DNA from: Adiantum capillus-veneris
Lineage: Eukaryota; Streptophyta; Polypodiopsida; Polypodiales; Pteridaceae
Length of the DNA stretch: 64,000 nucleotides
Reading direction: 5' to 3'
Assembly (NCBI GenBank): GCA_014529385.2
Contig: CM043960.1
Span: 24,592,896 to 24,656,895, forward strand
Shown here: in pieces, positions 20,223-30,593 of the stretch
Layout of the letters: the number at the start of each line of letters is the position of its first letter
Position numbering within the stretch: the stretch's first letter is position 1
Program-made: the position numbers and the translations under genes
The notes under the pieces: model-generated
Database searches by the model: none
What the model saw: only the letters and a program-made list of their open reading frames with translations
Told to the model about the DNA's origin: nothing

Positions 20223-21127
20223 CTTCTAGACGACAAAGTTGAACCGTCAAGCTTTTCGCCGGGAGGAAGATGGGCATGGCTGGAAGTGTTGCCATAGATA
20301 CAGACAAAAAATCAGCAGAGAAGTCTCGTGTGCAAAATCAGAAGCAAAGGTGAGAATAGGATTGGAAACCCACCCCGGATAGAATGCCAGAAGACCGCGA
20401 AGTAGGGGGTACGTGACGGGAGAGGCAAGGGAAACCCGGAGGGATGCCGATGAAGCAAAGTCGAGGTGCTGTCCAAACCTGAAATCGCAGCAAAAGGGAG
20501 CTCGAAACACCGCGAGAATGCAGGGGTTTGAGCAAAAACGCATGGTGATGAACACCGGATGCCGAGAAGGTAAGGTGAGGGCTGTAAATGCACCAAAACA
20601 GTAGTCACAACTGCTCAGCTTCCAAGCGGGAAGACCAAGGGGCAAGGAGCGGGGCTCTGGCTGGCCAAGATCGACAAGCAAGAAAATGCTGAAGTAGAGG
20701 GTAAAAACGCTGGTCGAATAGTGTCTTGGCTGCCTCAAGAAATGCTAGGAATGCTGGCTGCTGCCCTGCCCAAAAACGCTAGGGTATAGGGCTGAAAAAC
20801 GCAGATCAGCTGGCTGCTGTCGTGCAAAAACGCTAGATCCATAGGCTGGCTGAAAAACGCTGATGCAAGGGAGTCCCTCCTACAAAAAACGCCAGGCCAA
20901 GGATGGGGAAAAACGCTGGAGCAAGGAGATGCAGAAGGTGGCGATGAGGCAGAGGGAGGGATGACGCTAGCAGAGGGTGCAGAAGATGATGCTTGCCACC
21001 AAAAACGCGGGGCTGCAGCAAAAAACGCCGGATCCCAAAAATGCTAGAGGAAGAAGAGGCACTTCTTTGCGATGGAAATCTCCGCAGTGTTCTCCCAAGG
21101 GATGGCGATGGCTGATCCAAGCCTAGA
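20223..21127 (-). other. Copia leader with repeated AAACGCTAG words
   Basis: Non-coding leader between primer site and gag. About eleven AAAAACGCTAG/AAAAACGCTGG-like words lie between 20690 and 21060, spaced 20-50 bp. The same word fills the U5 of the gypsy A-family LTRs (2640-3160 and, reversed, 4010-4380). Plus-strand frames here have no recognisable domain. Confidence 0.55.
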
Positions 21128-21139
21128 GCTTTGATACCA
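21128..21139 (-). other. Primer binding site of copia piece C
   Basis: Minus strand TGGTATCAAAGC, a one-base variant of the initiator tRNA-Met site, immediately after the LTR end CTCTGACA. Confidence 0.85.
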
Positions 21140-21163
21140 TGTCAGAGTGAGCAGCGGAAGGTG

Positions 21164-21254
<91 letters not shown>

Positions 21255-21560
21255 GCGATGGACACACAAAAGACAGATGGAAAAGGTTGGCAAGCCCCAA
21301 TAACTCCAGATGGCAAAAACTGTTGTGTACAAGACAAGATGAATGGGATAGTGCATCCCCTCCGCTCCTATATATAGGAGAATAGGGAGTAGGTAGGGCA
21401 GACCAGAAGCCCCAATGACCATGCACAAAAAGCCCATAAATGAGGAAAAAATGGCAAAGGGCCAGAATAGGTCTGGCCGGGCAAAGTGCTAAGCAAAACC
21501 CTAAATGTGCCTGAAGATCCCTAGGTGTATGGGTGGCCGGAGTGAGCAATGTGCAACTGT
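21140..21560 (-). mobile_element. 5' LTR of copia piece C
   Basis: The inner end is fixed by the primer site. It contains a palindromic TATA region (TCCTATATATAGGA, 21366-21379) and a long GA run (21168-21250). The outer end is not clear and is set near 21560. The inner end (TGTCARAGNNNGCAGYGGAAG) resembles the LTR end at 23972. Confidence 0.6.
21168..21250 (+). repeat. (GA)n microsatellite
   Basis: About 41 GA units in the LTR of copia piece C, just downstream of its TATA region on the minus strand. Confidence 0.95.
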
Positions 21561-22482
21561 AAAGAGAGGGTTTCGTGGACGAGGATATCTGCTACATACT
21601 CCGCAGTGGGAAAGTATCTTGCAGTAAATACAATCCAACTGCCACCCCCGAAAGACGTTCGGGAAGTAAAATGTTGTCCGTTGAAAGTAAATCCAGCTCT
21701 AACAAGAATCTTCACACTTCAACTGACTCACAAGTCGCACAACCAACATCTTCAGAAGGTACTGCTGCTGACCGCTCCAAGAGAATGCATCAAAACTGAA
21801 GGTAAAGCTAAAAAAGACTCGTATTCAAATAATTTCCTAAACTTTTTTTTTTTTTTTGCAAAACTCACAATTGTAATTTTTTGAGATGATCAATATAATA
21901 ATTTCCCAACTTTAAAGTACTACCCTCCAGGAGAGTCGGAAATGTGCACCTCCGGTTATATACCACATGCCAGAAACTCCAAGCTGCTACGGAAGTCCAA
22001 GGAAAGGGACAACCGAGGCTACCAGGGAACTATATCTTCGATGGCAAAAAACCAAAGAACTACACGAATCATCATATCGAATGATGAACTACACGAACCA
22101 TCATATCGAATGATGAATTGCAAACTGTATCTAAAGGAAGTTCATTGGAACTGAGAGTGAAACTGTTACGGATTTTCAACTGCCTGGAACACATCCCGAG
22201 AGAATATCACCCCTCTTAGAGTGAATCGGGAATAAACATCCAGCAGAAAGAAACACACATCAATATTGAGACTGTAGCTAACACGGCAAGATAAAAAAAA
22301 GATCCTGCTCCCAAGCTCTGCAAGAGAAGAATAAGGTGCTATAGAAAGCAACCAACTAGACTGTCAGTCCTGTTCGCTGCACATGGAACCACTAAAACTG
22401 AAGGAAGTAGTCTGTGCAATCTGACTCCCAAGCTGGCTCCACATCCCCCTCTGAAGGGAGAACACCTGAACCATGGATAACT
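21561..22482. other. Unrecognised, probably decayed copia pol
   Basis: No long frame. On the minus strand near 22170-22250 there is RGVIFSRDV, like the copia stretch after integrase. AGAGGGGGATGTGGAG near 22450 (minus) looks like a polypurine tract with an LTR start. Both are weak. Confidence 0.3.
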
Positions 22483-23376
22483 GTCATAACTCTCCAACAG
22501 TCTATGCCTGTGTGGTGTAGACTAGCTCACAAGGATCGTAAACTGTCCCACAATTGCTACTGACAAGCTCACAAAAGGGCAATGAAGTGACCAAATCTGT
22601 AGGGCCACACTACCACCGGGAAAGGAGAGAACATGGAGAAAGGATAAGTCCACACTCCATCAAGGCCTCCTAAAACTGATGTCATTGTTGGCTAAGGGTC
22701 TGGCACCACATGCTCCACCTCGAAACCACATCCAAGGAAGTCGGATGATCAAACAAGAAGCGGTTCTGAAGATAGAAATATCTCCCTCTGCCTGTCAAAG
22801 CTAACTTCAACACATGCATCTGAATTGCTGCATACCCGATTACCAAGAGTCAAATGAAGCCGGAACTGGAACTTCCATCCTTAGATGGACAATGGAAAAT
22901 CAAAGAACATCCTTTGCTTCAAGACGGGTGTCATAACTCTCCAACACTCTATGCGTGTGTGGTGTAGACTAGCTCACAAGGATCGTAAACTGTTCCCACA
23001 ATTGCTACTGACAAGCTCACAAAAGGGCAATGAAGTGACCAAATCTGTAGGGCCACACTACCACCGACAAAGGAGAGAACATGGAGAAAGGATAAGTCCA
23101 CACTCCATCAAGGCCTCCTAAAACTGATGTCATTGTTGGCTAAGGGTCTGGCACCACATGCTCCACCTCGAAACCACATCCAAGGAAGTCGGATGATCAA
23201 ACAAGAAGCGGTTCTGAAGATAGAAATATCTCTCTCTGCCTGTCGAAGCTAACTTCAACACATGCATCTGAATTGCTGCATACCCGATTACCAAGAGTCA
23301 AATGAAGTAGGAACTGGAACTTCCATCCTTAGATGGACAATGGAAAATCAAAGAACATCCTGTGCTTCAAGACGGG
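22483..23376. repeat. 447-bp tandem duplication (two units)
   Basis: Unit 1 spans 22483-22929 and unit 2 spans 22930-23376. They differ by only a handful of substitutions and small indels (for example GTCCCAC versus GTTCCCAC). No protein domain was recognised in any frame. It lies between decayed copia pieces. Confidence 0.9.
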
Positions 23377-23958
23377 AAGAGATCCCCCTTTGTCAATTAT
23401 AATCCACAATTTGGTACAAAATTGCTACCAAATCATCAACCTGCTGCCCATCGGATAGGTAGCTCCGCGACAAATTCCAAGAAAGACGTGCATTTGCAAA
23501 AAGGCATAGCAAATCTTCCAATCCATCTCCTCCAAGAAAACACAACCATAGAAGACTCCTCCAAGAGTGATGAAGAAGATCCTACTATTGTCCAAACACT
23601 TCTCTATGAAGAAGAAGCTGGAATTGAATAGCTCCCCCTCTGGATCCAACAACCGCATGCTTGCTCCCCTTGTGGGAAGACACGGTAAGATGACTCCATT
23701 TGGGATAACAAAAGCAATCCAGCACTGCTACACCTCCTGCAACCTCCATCGGGTTCCTCTCGGTGAAGAGAGGTCGGGGTAATCAAGGGTAAAGATGGGA
23801 AAGTCGTAGACTAGGATCCAAGGCCTCCACATACCCAAATCTGTCGCAAACTTGGAGAAAAACAGGAAAAAAAAAAGCAAGCTTCTTCTCTCTCAATCAT
23901 GTTCAAAAGTGCACCGGATCACCCACATCCGAGCATCCAGATGGTCGTATCACCATAG
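23377..23958. other. No recognisable gene; leader region of the next copia piece
   Basis: A plus-strand frame (to about 23631) is acidic (DEEDPTIVQTLLYEEEAG) but has no known motif. By position on the minus strand this is leader or gag of the copia piece whose primer site is at 23960. Confidence 0.35.
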
Positions 23959-23959
23959 G

Positions 23960-23971
23960 GCTATGATACCA
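23960..23971 (-). other. Primer binding site, second copia piece
   Basis: Minus strand TGGTATCATAGC next to the LTR end CTTTGACA. Confidence 0.75.
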
Positions 23972-24954
23972 TGTCAAAGATGGCAGTGGAAGATGCAATG
24001 AAGACAAGAACTGGCTCGTGATCCGGTGGGTTCCTTGACTCCGATCTAGAACACCTGCAATGCCAAACACATGAGCAAGGCACATCTGTGGAGAAGGGAG
24101 ATCACTGAGGTAGAATGAGACGGGACATTTGAGAATGAGAGAGAGAGAGAGAAAGAGAGAGCTAGAGAGATTTGGGAAAGGCTATCCATGCTGATAACAA
24201 TCTGCTCATACAAGTGACCAAGGGTGGTCCGGCATAGAATTGACATGCAAACTAGATAGACCCGAGGTGCAGACAAGTGCGACTGCTACTGACATTGCCA
24301 ACTGCTCTGCACATGAGACCATCGACACGGTCTCCACATGGGCATCACCTCCAACATGCTCTGAGAGCATAGATCTGGTCATCTCCTCTTGGCTAGATCT
24401 AGATGTGGATCTAGATCTCGGTCGAGGAAAGATGCCATTGCATGGTCGCAAGGGCTACTGATAGGCTGCCCTGAGATAGTACTTCAGCATAGAGATGATC
24501 TCCGAGCATTGCTACCGCTGCCCACCAAAAATGCTAGGGCTGAGTGCTGCCCTCTGGCTGGGGGAGAAAAATGCTGGACTGCATGGAAAAAACTCTAGGG
24601 TTTCAGGCACCCTGTGTCCACTGCACCTCATAGCCTGCACACACTACTCTCCCGAAGCGCTCCTACCCTCACCTATATCCCCAACAAGGGTCAGGTCGGC
24701 CAGCCTCAGCCAGCCAGCCAACCATCACGACCAGGCATAAAATGGGGGATTTAGGGAAAATAGGGTGGAGAGGCAACAAATGCCCAGGGGAAAAATACCG
24801 GCAGGGATGGGAAAAATACTCCCACCGTGCAAGAGTCTAATGGCCATGGAACGGAGCCAAGACCCAAGGCTAAACATGGCTAGACACAACCCGACATGAG
24901 AAACCTACCTCACACTGGTCAGGCACAACCACAAACAGCCCTCACTCCCCAACA
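23972..24954 (-). mobile_element. 5' LTR of second copia piece
   Basis: The inner end is set by the primer site. The outer end may be the CTCCCCAACA at 24945-24954 (minus-strand start TGTTGGGGAG). It contains a GA-rich tract (24137-24172) and two AAAATGCTAGG/AAAATGCTGG words near 24530-24580. Confidence 0.5.
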
Positions 24955-25248
24955 CATGTCCCTGGGAGAAACTGGCACCGACTGAACGAATCTGGAGAGA
25001 TGGGTAGCTTGGTTTTGCTTCAGCTCTCTGTCACTTTCTTCCCATGCTCCTAGCTATGCAGTATCACCCATCTTTTGTAACTTTGTATCAGTGGTAGTTT
25101 TTCCCCCTTAGGTTTGTGGTGGTTGATTATCTCTGGGTTTTTTCACTGTTAGATCCGTTATATTTTGTGTGCGTTCGGGTTGATGTAATGCCTTCGGGGT
25201 TGTAATTTTGATTACGTAATACAAAAGGTTACCAAGGCCCTTATTTTT

Positions 25249-25282
<34 letters not shown>

Positions 25283-25640
25283 CGGCCCCCGGTCAATACA
25301 CAACACACATATTGCTAGAAATAGAGTGTTGCTATCCCCGTGGTATTATTAACTGGGGGCTGTTTTGGCTTGAAAAATTTTGGGTGAATAACTGAATTAA
25401 ATTCAGTAGGTGACTTTGTTAGTAGGAGGTACCTTAAATGGCACCTAACCCTTAGTAGATAACTAGGGTTATGAGGAGGGGCGGGCTGCCTGGCTCTAAC
25501 TTTTCCATCGTCTTCTGTGTAATATCACTGTGGCCCCCTGGCGGGTCTGCGCTACTGCACTATCTTAAGGTCCTCTTTCTCCCCTCTCTCTCCCCTTTCC
25601 CCCCCTCCCCCCCCCCCCCCCCCCCCCCCCTCTCTCTGGA
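24955..25640 (+). other. Region upstream of the DRB gene: poly-C tracts, no gene
   Basis: Holds a T/G-rich stretch (25050-25240), a poly-C run of about 30 (25251-25281), and a second C-rich block (25600-25631). No convincing TATA box was seen. This probably includes the promoter and 5' untranslated region of the downstream gene, but nothing marks the transcription start. Confidence 0.4.
25251..25281 (+). repeat. Poly-C homopolymer
   Basis: Some 30 uninterrupted C residues. The length should be treated with caution, since long homopolymers are error-prone in sequencing. Confidence 0.85.
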
Positions 25641-25644
25641 CAAG

Positions 25645-25698
25645 ATGGCGAGCTGTATCTGCTACCCAATTGAAGCCGGGCCCGCCGCACTGCTGTGA
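25645..25698 (+). CDS. Short upstream reading frame before the DRB gene
   Basis: A 17-codon frame (MASCICYPIEAGPAALL) begins in a strong start context (CAAGATGGCG) in GC-rich DNA and ends just before the CA/GA tract. It could be an upstream regulatory frame in the 5' untranslated region, or part of a 5' exon. There is no direct evidence of translation. Confidence 0.3.
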   Translation: MASCICYPIEAGPAALL

Positions 25699-25706
25699 CA
25701 CACACA

Positions 25707-25798
<92 letters not shown>
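25699..25798 (+). repeat. Compound (CA)n(GA)n microsatellite
   Basis: About 13 CA units followed by about 37 GA units, ending 29 bp before the DRB start codon. Confidence 0.95.
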
Positions 25799-25801
<3 letters not shown>

Positions 25802-25827
25802 ATTTAAGCATTGCAGAGGAGCTTGCC

Positions 25828-26787
25828 ATGTTCAAGAGTCAGCTTCAGGAGTATGCACACAAAGCTGGATGGTCGGCACCTGTTTATGACATAACAAGGG
25901 AAGGACCTTCTCATGAGCCTAGGTTCAAAGCTGTCGTGACTGTCCAAAATGAAGCTTTCGAGTCGCCAGCCTTTTACGGTAACTTGAAGAAGGCTGAACA
26001 TGCAGCTGCAGAAGTGGCTTTGATGGCCTTTTCTGCTAGACCAGAGCTACAGAAACCATTCTCTAACCCTTTGGTAAACCATTGGTCTTGCTTTTAGTGC
26101 CAGAAGTTGTTTCATCTGTTGCTTCTTGACTTTCTATGACAAAAAACCATCTCATTATGCAGCATGAATCTGGACTATGCAAAAATCTTTTACAAGAGTA
26201 TGCACAGAAAAGCAAACTGCCGATTCCAGTCTACACTCTAACAAAGTCAGGGGAGACCCATTCTCCAATGTTTACTGCTACTGTGAAGATCGATGGTGTC
26301 CTATACAAAGGAGGATTAAGCAAGAACAAGAAAGAGGCAGAAATAAAGGCAGCTAAGACGGCTTTACTTGCAATATGCGCAGAGCGAGGTCTGCATTTAA
26401 GCCAGCCTTTATTGTCTTACTAAGTGACTCATATACACTTGATGCTTTGTGTTTAGTAAGAACGATTATGTCCATTATATCTATTTGCGCCTCACATGGT
26501 GTTGATTTGAGCTGGCAGGTGGAACTATGGAACAGGCTTTTGACAATCACCTTGCTGCATTGGGCCAAGAAGCTCCCGCTCCCCCTGTAGCAGTAGTTTT
26601 TACTCCTCCAAGCACAGGCGTCAAGCGAAAGAAGGGTAAATACTATTACAAAAGGGGGAAAAGGTTTCAATCAGTCCGATGGTCATCAAAGAACGGTGAT
26701 GCTCAACAAGGCGATGTAGTTCCAGAAAATAGACTGGGACCGATGAGTAGCATTGAGACGTCAGGAGCTACTATGCTAGCTGCATAA
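25828..26787 (+). CDS. Double-stranded-RNA-binding protein, DRB type, three exons
   Basis: The product is a two-dsRBD protein of the plant DRB family, whose members partner Dicer-like enzymes in small-RNA production. Inferred exons are 25828-26073, 26163-26388 and 26519-26787, giving 246 residues with no stops. dsRBD1 (residues 1-70) has FKSQLQEYAHKAGW, PVYDITREGPSHEPRFKAVV and the KKAEHAAAEVAL helix. dsRBD2 (about 86-153) has LCKNLLQEYAQKSKLPIPVY, MFTATVKIDG and NKKEAEIKAAKTAL. The C-terminus is short, with a basic patch (KRKKGKYYYKRGKR). Intron 1 has clean GTAAAC/TATGCAG ends in phase 0. Intron 2 uses GTCTGC, a weak donor, chosen because it keeps the frame. The frame is also open upstream (DLSIAEELA after TTGCAG), so the start could be in an earlier exon. 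If intron 2 is retained, a stop comes at 26421. Confidence 0.85.
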
Positions 26788-28500
26788 TGTAGTAACCAAA
26801 CAATCGCTGTCCAAGCATGCCTTTGTACTGTCAAGAAAATAGTGAGATACTTGTGTGTTGTGTTGATGCACATGAAAGGCTAAATTTGACGTAATAGTTT
26901 GTTGAAAACAGCCACAAAAGGATGACAAGTAAACAGTTCTGTAAGGCCACCCAAGGTTTGAGGAGTTGATCTCGCGGGTAATTTTCCAGTTTGCATAACC
27001 GCTGACCTGTTACATGTATACACGATGGAATACAGGTACAAATTGTTGCAGTTATCTTTGGAAGTCTCGCAAGCTCCTCAAAGTGGAGTTGGAATGGCAG
27101 CCTGTATGCTAAATTTGATTGGAGAAGGGTGAGAGAGGTAATGCCACATGTGACCTACACGATAAAGATTGAACCATCAACTCTGTACATGTGCTTTGTC
27201 GTGCAACGCTGACACCGTGAACCTGCTCACACCTGCTCACGTATGTATTTGAAATTTGTCACATCAGGACAGTCGGTCTCATTGGCGCAACTGATTAAGC
27301 ACTTGGAAGCATTTTCAAAGGAACGAAAATGTGGTTTTGTGGCATGTGGGAGCTAATTTTCTTTAAGCAGATCTAGCAGGAGTCAGGAGTGAGTGGTGAT
27401 GCCGGCTGCAGTAGGTTGAAGTCTTGTAAAGCACGGCCTGCAGAGGTGGTAATGGTGTGCGCTAGCGGTGAACATGAGAGTTCTTGCTATTGTTTGACAT
27501 CATATCATATGCTGTCTTAGTATGTGCTTTCGACTAGACAAACTACATCGATACACTCGTCGATAGTTACATTATTAAGCATTATGATATCACCCTAGGT
27601 TCATGGTATCAAAAATGTCTAGTGGCCATCCTTAGGCCATGTGGAATTTGAACTGTCTTTTTTTTGTTTGTTTTTGCTGGGGAATGTCAGTTTCACATAG
27701 CACTGGTTCTTCCCACCATGAAATTCCATCCACAATATGAAGTGAATCTCTCCTCTCCCAAACTAAAGTTTTGAAGAGCTTAGAGGTCAAGAAGTCCGAG
27801 GCCAAGGCTTTCAATTGCTGAAGAATTGCTTTCAATTGCTTAAGAATTGTCTTATAATCACAAGAGAATATCCTCAATTTTTTGTTGGAAACATTGTCAA
27901 GTTTACCAGCTGCGTACTAAAATAAAAATCTAGTGACTTTCCCTATGAGTCAATTTCCGATGAGATATGTATGTTGATGTTTACCTGCTCTATGATGATG
28001 ATTAACTAATCATTTTGAGTTAATGGGATTAGTCAATAGTAAAGAGTCCTTGGCAAGACCCTTCCCATCATACATACACAATGTGAGCCAAGGATGAGTA
28101 AGTCTTGGGGATCATCCTTGCCATATTAATGAACAAGATGGTTCCAATGAAGTGAGGATGAAATCATTGTGATTGTTCAAGTTGCTGGCAAGTGCTAGCA
28201 TAGCTCTTCGGTGCCAAAGCCAAAAGCTCAAAGATCTAGTTCTCTATGGGCTCAAGGCGATGAATAGAGGAGCTGGAAAGCGTAATCAGTAGGCTTGAGA
28301 TCTATGCACCGAAGTGGTTCTACATCGAAGCCCAAATATGGGTGAAGAGAATAGGGCAAACGACCTCTTGAAAACTCTATGGAAGGAATATAATGAGGTA
28401 GTTATAAAGCCCAAAACCAAACTTGGGGACAACAATAACTACTTACAAGAAGAGAAGGGCTACCATATGTTAGTATACTCCCAATGCTCATCTTTTAGTT
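26788..28500. other. 3' flank of the DRB gene; no further gene recognised
   Basis: The first few hundred bases are probably 3' untranslated region, but no clear AATAAA site was pinned. A minus-strand frame at 27632-27877 (with LKQLKAILQQLKALASDFL) and a plus-strand frame at 28314-28547 show no known domain. This is the longest stretch with no recognised transposon. Confidence 0.4.
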
Positions 28501-28773
28501 TTGCCCACCATAATGTATGTTGCAAAGTTTGCAAGGCCTTTATATGAGGAGAAGCCAATAGTGCACATATATTTGGTGGATTCTAGTTTACACGGTGATG
28601 AGGTCTTTATGCTCGTGGATGGCAAAGAGCAAATTTATAAGCCATCGTACTTGCAAGAAATCACTCGTCAGCAAACCGGAAATTTTAGAATATTCTTGTT
28701 TGTTGGAATATCTTGGCCGGACACGGGTTGGAAAGTGATTGTAAAACGGCTTGTCGATGGCCTCCAGATGTGA
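28501..28773 (+). CDS. Unrecognised 90-codon frame
   Basis: It reads ...YVAKFARPLYEEKPIVHIYL...DEVFMLVDGKEQIYKPSYLQEI... with balanced, protein-like composition. It ends at the presumed start of a copia LTR. It may be the remnant of an exon cut off by the retrotransposon, but no family was recognised. Confidence 0.25.
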   Translation: MPTIMYVAKFARPLYEEKPIVHIYLVDSSLHGDEVFMLVDGKEQIYKPSYLQEITRQQTGNFRIFLFVGISWPDTGWKVIVKRLVDGLQM

Positions 28774-29289
28774 TGTAAATTAGTCTATGGGATGCCGTCT
28801 CTCGTGAGAGAACAATCCATGCATCCATGTGTAGTCAATTCCACCTAGAAATCCACCACCACCGGCCATTGAAAACGATGAGTCAATGGCCAGTAGAGTT
28901 GATGGCCGATGGTTGGTGTCTTGTAGTCTTTGGTCGGTGGACGACATTCAATGGTTGGTGGTGGATTTCTAGGTGGATTGACTACACATGGGCGCATGGA
29001 TTGTTGTCTCTCATGAGAGAGGGGATCCCATGAGGCTCCTTTACATCTATATAAGGAGGCTATCTCCATGAACCATGGTATCCATATTGAAGGATAATCA
29101 ATCCCTTATATTCCTACCTAATTGCTTTGGCTGTCTATATCGCCATCTAAGCTCTACCTTCAGAGCGCATGGGTGGATGACGCCATCATTTTATAATAGT
29201 GCTAATAATTTGTCACTAATTTACTTTACACTGTATCTCTCATTCTACACTCTTGCTACAAGATTCTATTTTGTTCTACATTTTTTACA
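28768..29289 (+). mobile_element. 5' LTR of copia element E
   Basis: It ends in TTTTTTACA directly before a degenerate primer site. A TATA box (CTATATAAGG) lies at about 29047-29056. Upstream of the TATA is a large foldback (28788-29033). The start near 28768 (TGATGTAAATTAG) is a guess, since no second LTR of this element survives for comparison. Confidence 0.55.
28788..29033. repeat. Large inverted repeat (foldback) upstream of the element E TATA box
   Basis: Left arm 28788-28873 and right arm 28948-29033 are reverse complements over about 85 bp with roughly 90 percent identity by eye. Shared words are CATGTGTAGTCAAT, CCACCTAGAAATCCACCACC and CATTGAA. The spacer is about 75 bp. Transcribed, it would form a long near-perfect hairpin. 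Confidence 0.88.
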
Positions 29290-29301
29290 TGATATTAGAG
29301 C
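29290..29301 (+). other. Degenerate primer binding site of element E
   Basis: TGATATTAGAGC differs from TGGTATCAGAGC by G-to-A and C-to-T changes only, the pattern left by cytosine deamination. Confidence 0.7.
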
Positions 29302-29427
29302 ATTAGGTGCTTGTACTTAAGATTGTATGAAAAGTACTTGTATTACCTTGCAAAATCAATCCTTTATTATGTTGACTTCAAATATTTCGGTGGTGCTACT
29401 CTGCTACGCATTCGTCTACCAACCTTC

Positions 29428-29662
29428 ATGGAAGACAAGCTTGATGGCACCAACTACACTATGTGGAAATTGATTTTTTTTGCATTTTTGGATTCATATG
29501 AATTACGAGATACAATGTTGGGACAAAATGGCGTAGATCCAAAGCTCGTTGCAACAATTGATTCGGCAAATCCAACCCTTGTAATTCCTCTTCAGGCTAC
29601 TCTTTTATGTGCCTTGAAGAAATTGAATGCAAATGCGTTGTGTGTCATTGTCATGCGTGTAA
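29428..29662 (+). pseudogene. N-terminal gag of copia element E, split by element D
   Basis: MEDKLDGTNYTMWKLIFFAF and LDSYELRDTMLGQNG are the DUF4219-type start of copia gag. The frame runs to VMRV, then the LTR of element D begins at 29663. The interrupted sequence resumes at 35130 (TGTAAGTGATTC), matching the uninterrupted relative near 37150. Confidence 0.8.
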
Positions 29663-29875
29663 TGAAGTGCGCGTGTGAGAGCGTGTGTGTGTGTGTAGCA
29701 ATGGAGAAGAGAGAAGAAGAGATGCGACACAGGTTTGGGTGACTCCAAATACAGTAGTATTAGGGTTATGAGTCCTGATTCTTTTATGTAGAATGAATGG
29801 TCAGTGTTAGTTCTCGGTTAAGTCTCCGATCGCCCAACACTCAGGCGCGGCACATTGGGCTTTACCACCCCAACA
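29663..29875 (-). mobile_element. 3' LTR of element D
   Basis: A short 213-bp LTR, near-identical to that at 34919. On the minus strand it follows the purine-rich AAGTGGAAGGT (29876-29887). Confidence 0.9.
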
Positions 29876-29962
29876 ACCTTCCACTTAAAGGACAATGTGC
29901 CTTTAAGCTAAGGTAATAATGTATATATACATACAATACAGGTAGACAATGACCATGATCAT

Positions 29963-30593
29963 CTACCCAATGCCCATGAGTGCCCGACAATGTGCAAACC
30001 GCTCTGAAGGTAAGCCCTTTGTTAGAAGATCAACATGATTCTCAGTGGTGTGAATCTTGGTAAGGTGCAATCGCTTGTTCTCAAGTACCTCAGGAATGAA
30101 GTAATGCTTCACATCCACATGATTTGTTTTTGCATAGAACACTGGATTCTTTGCCAATTGTATAGCACTTTGGCTATCACAATGTAGCACATGTATCTCA
30201 ACATTGATTTCCAAGTCTCCCACTAGCCGACCAAGCCATATAGTTTCCTTGCAAGCTTCTGAAGCTGAAACATATTTAGCCTCTGTAGTAGACAAGGTAA
30301 CACAATCTTGCAAACGAGATCGCCATGAAACTGCACCTCTAGTGAATTAAAAGAGATAGCATGAGGTGGACCTTCTCTTTGTCCAAGTCTCCTCCATAAT
30401 CTGTATCCATGTAACCCATTACACATGCTTCCTTTCCTCCAATGCAAATGCACATGTCTTTTGTACCATTCAAATATCGCATAACCCCTTTCACTGCCTC
30501 CCAATGTTTCTTGCCTGGATTTGACATATATTTGCCAACAACTCCCATTGCAAAAGCAATATCAAGACGTGTAGCAATCATAGCATACATCAA
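29963..30593 (-). pseudogene. RNase H of element D
   Basis: VTLSTTEAKYVSASEACKE, WLGRLVGDLEI, HCDSQSAIQLAKNPVF and KTNHVDVKHYFI are copia RNase H motifs. The part nearest the RT (MYAMIATRLDIAFAMGVVGKY) is in another frame, with a frameshift near 30310-30340. The C-terminal frame is intact to its stop. Confidence 0.88.

Noticed and set aside
21131-21437. Arg-Glu and Ser-Leu repeat frames in the copia LTR
   Set aside because: Same artefact of a GA run.
22483-23376. CRISPR-like or satellite array
   Set aside because: Only two long units with no spacer pattern, and the setting is a plant nuclear genome; a simple tandem duplication.
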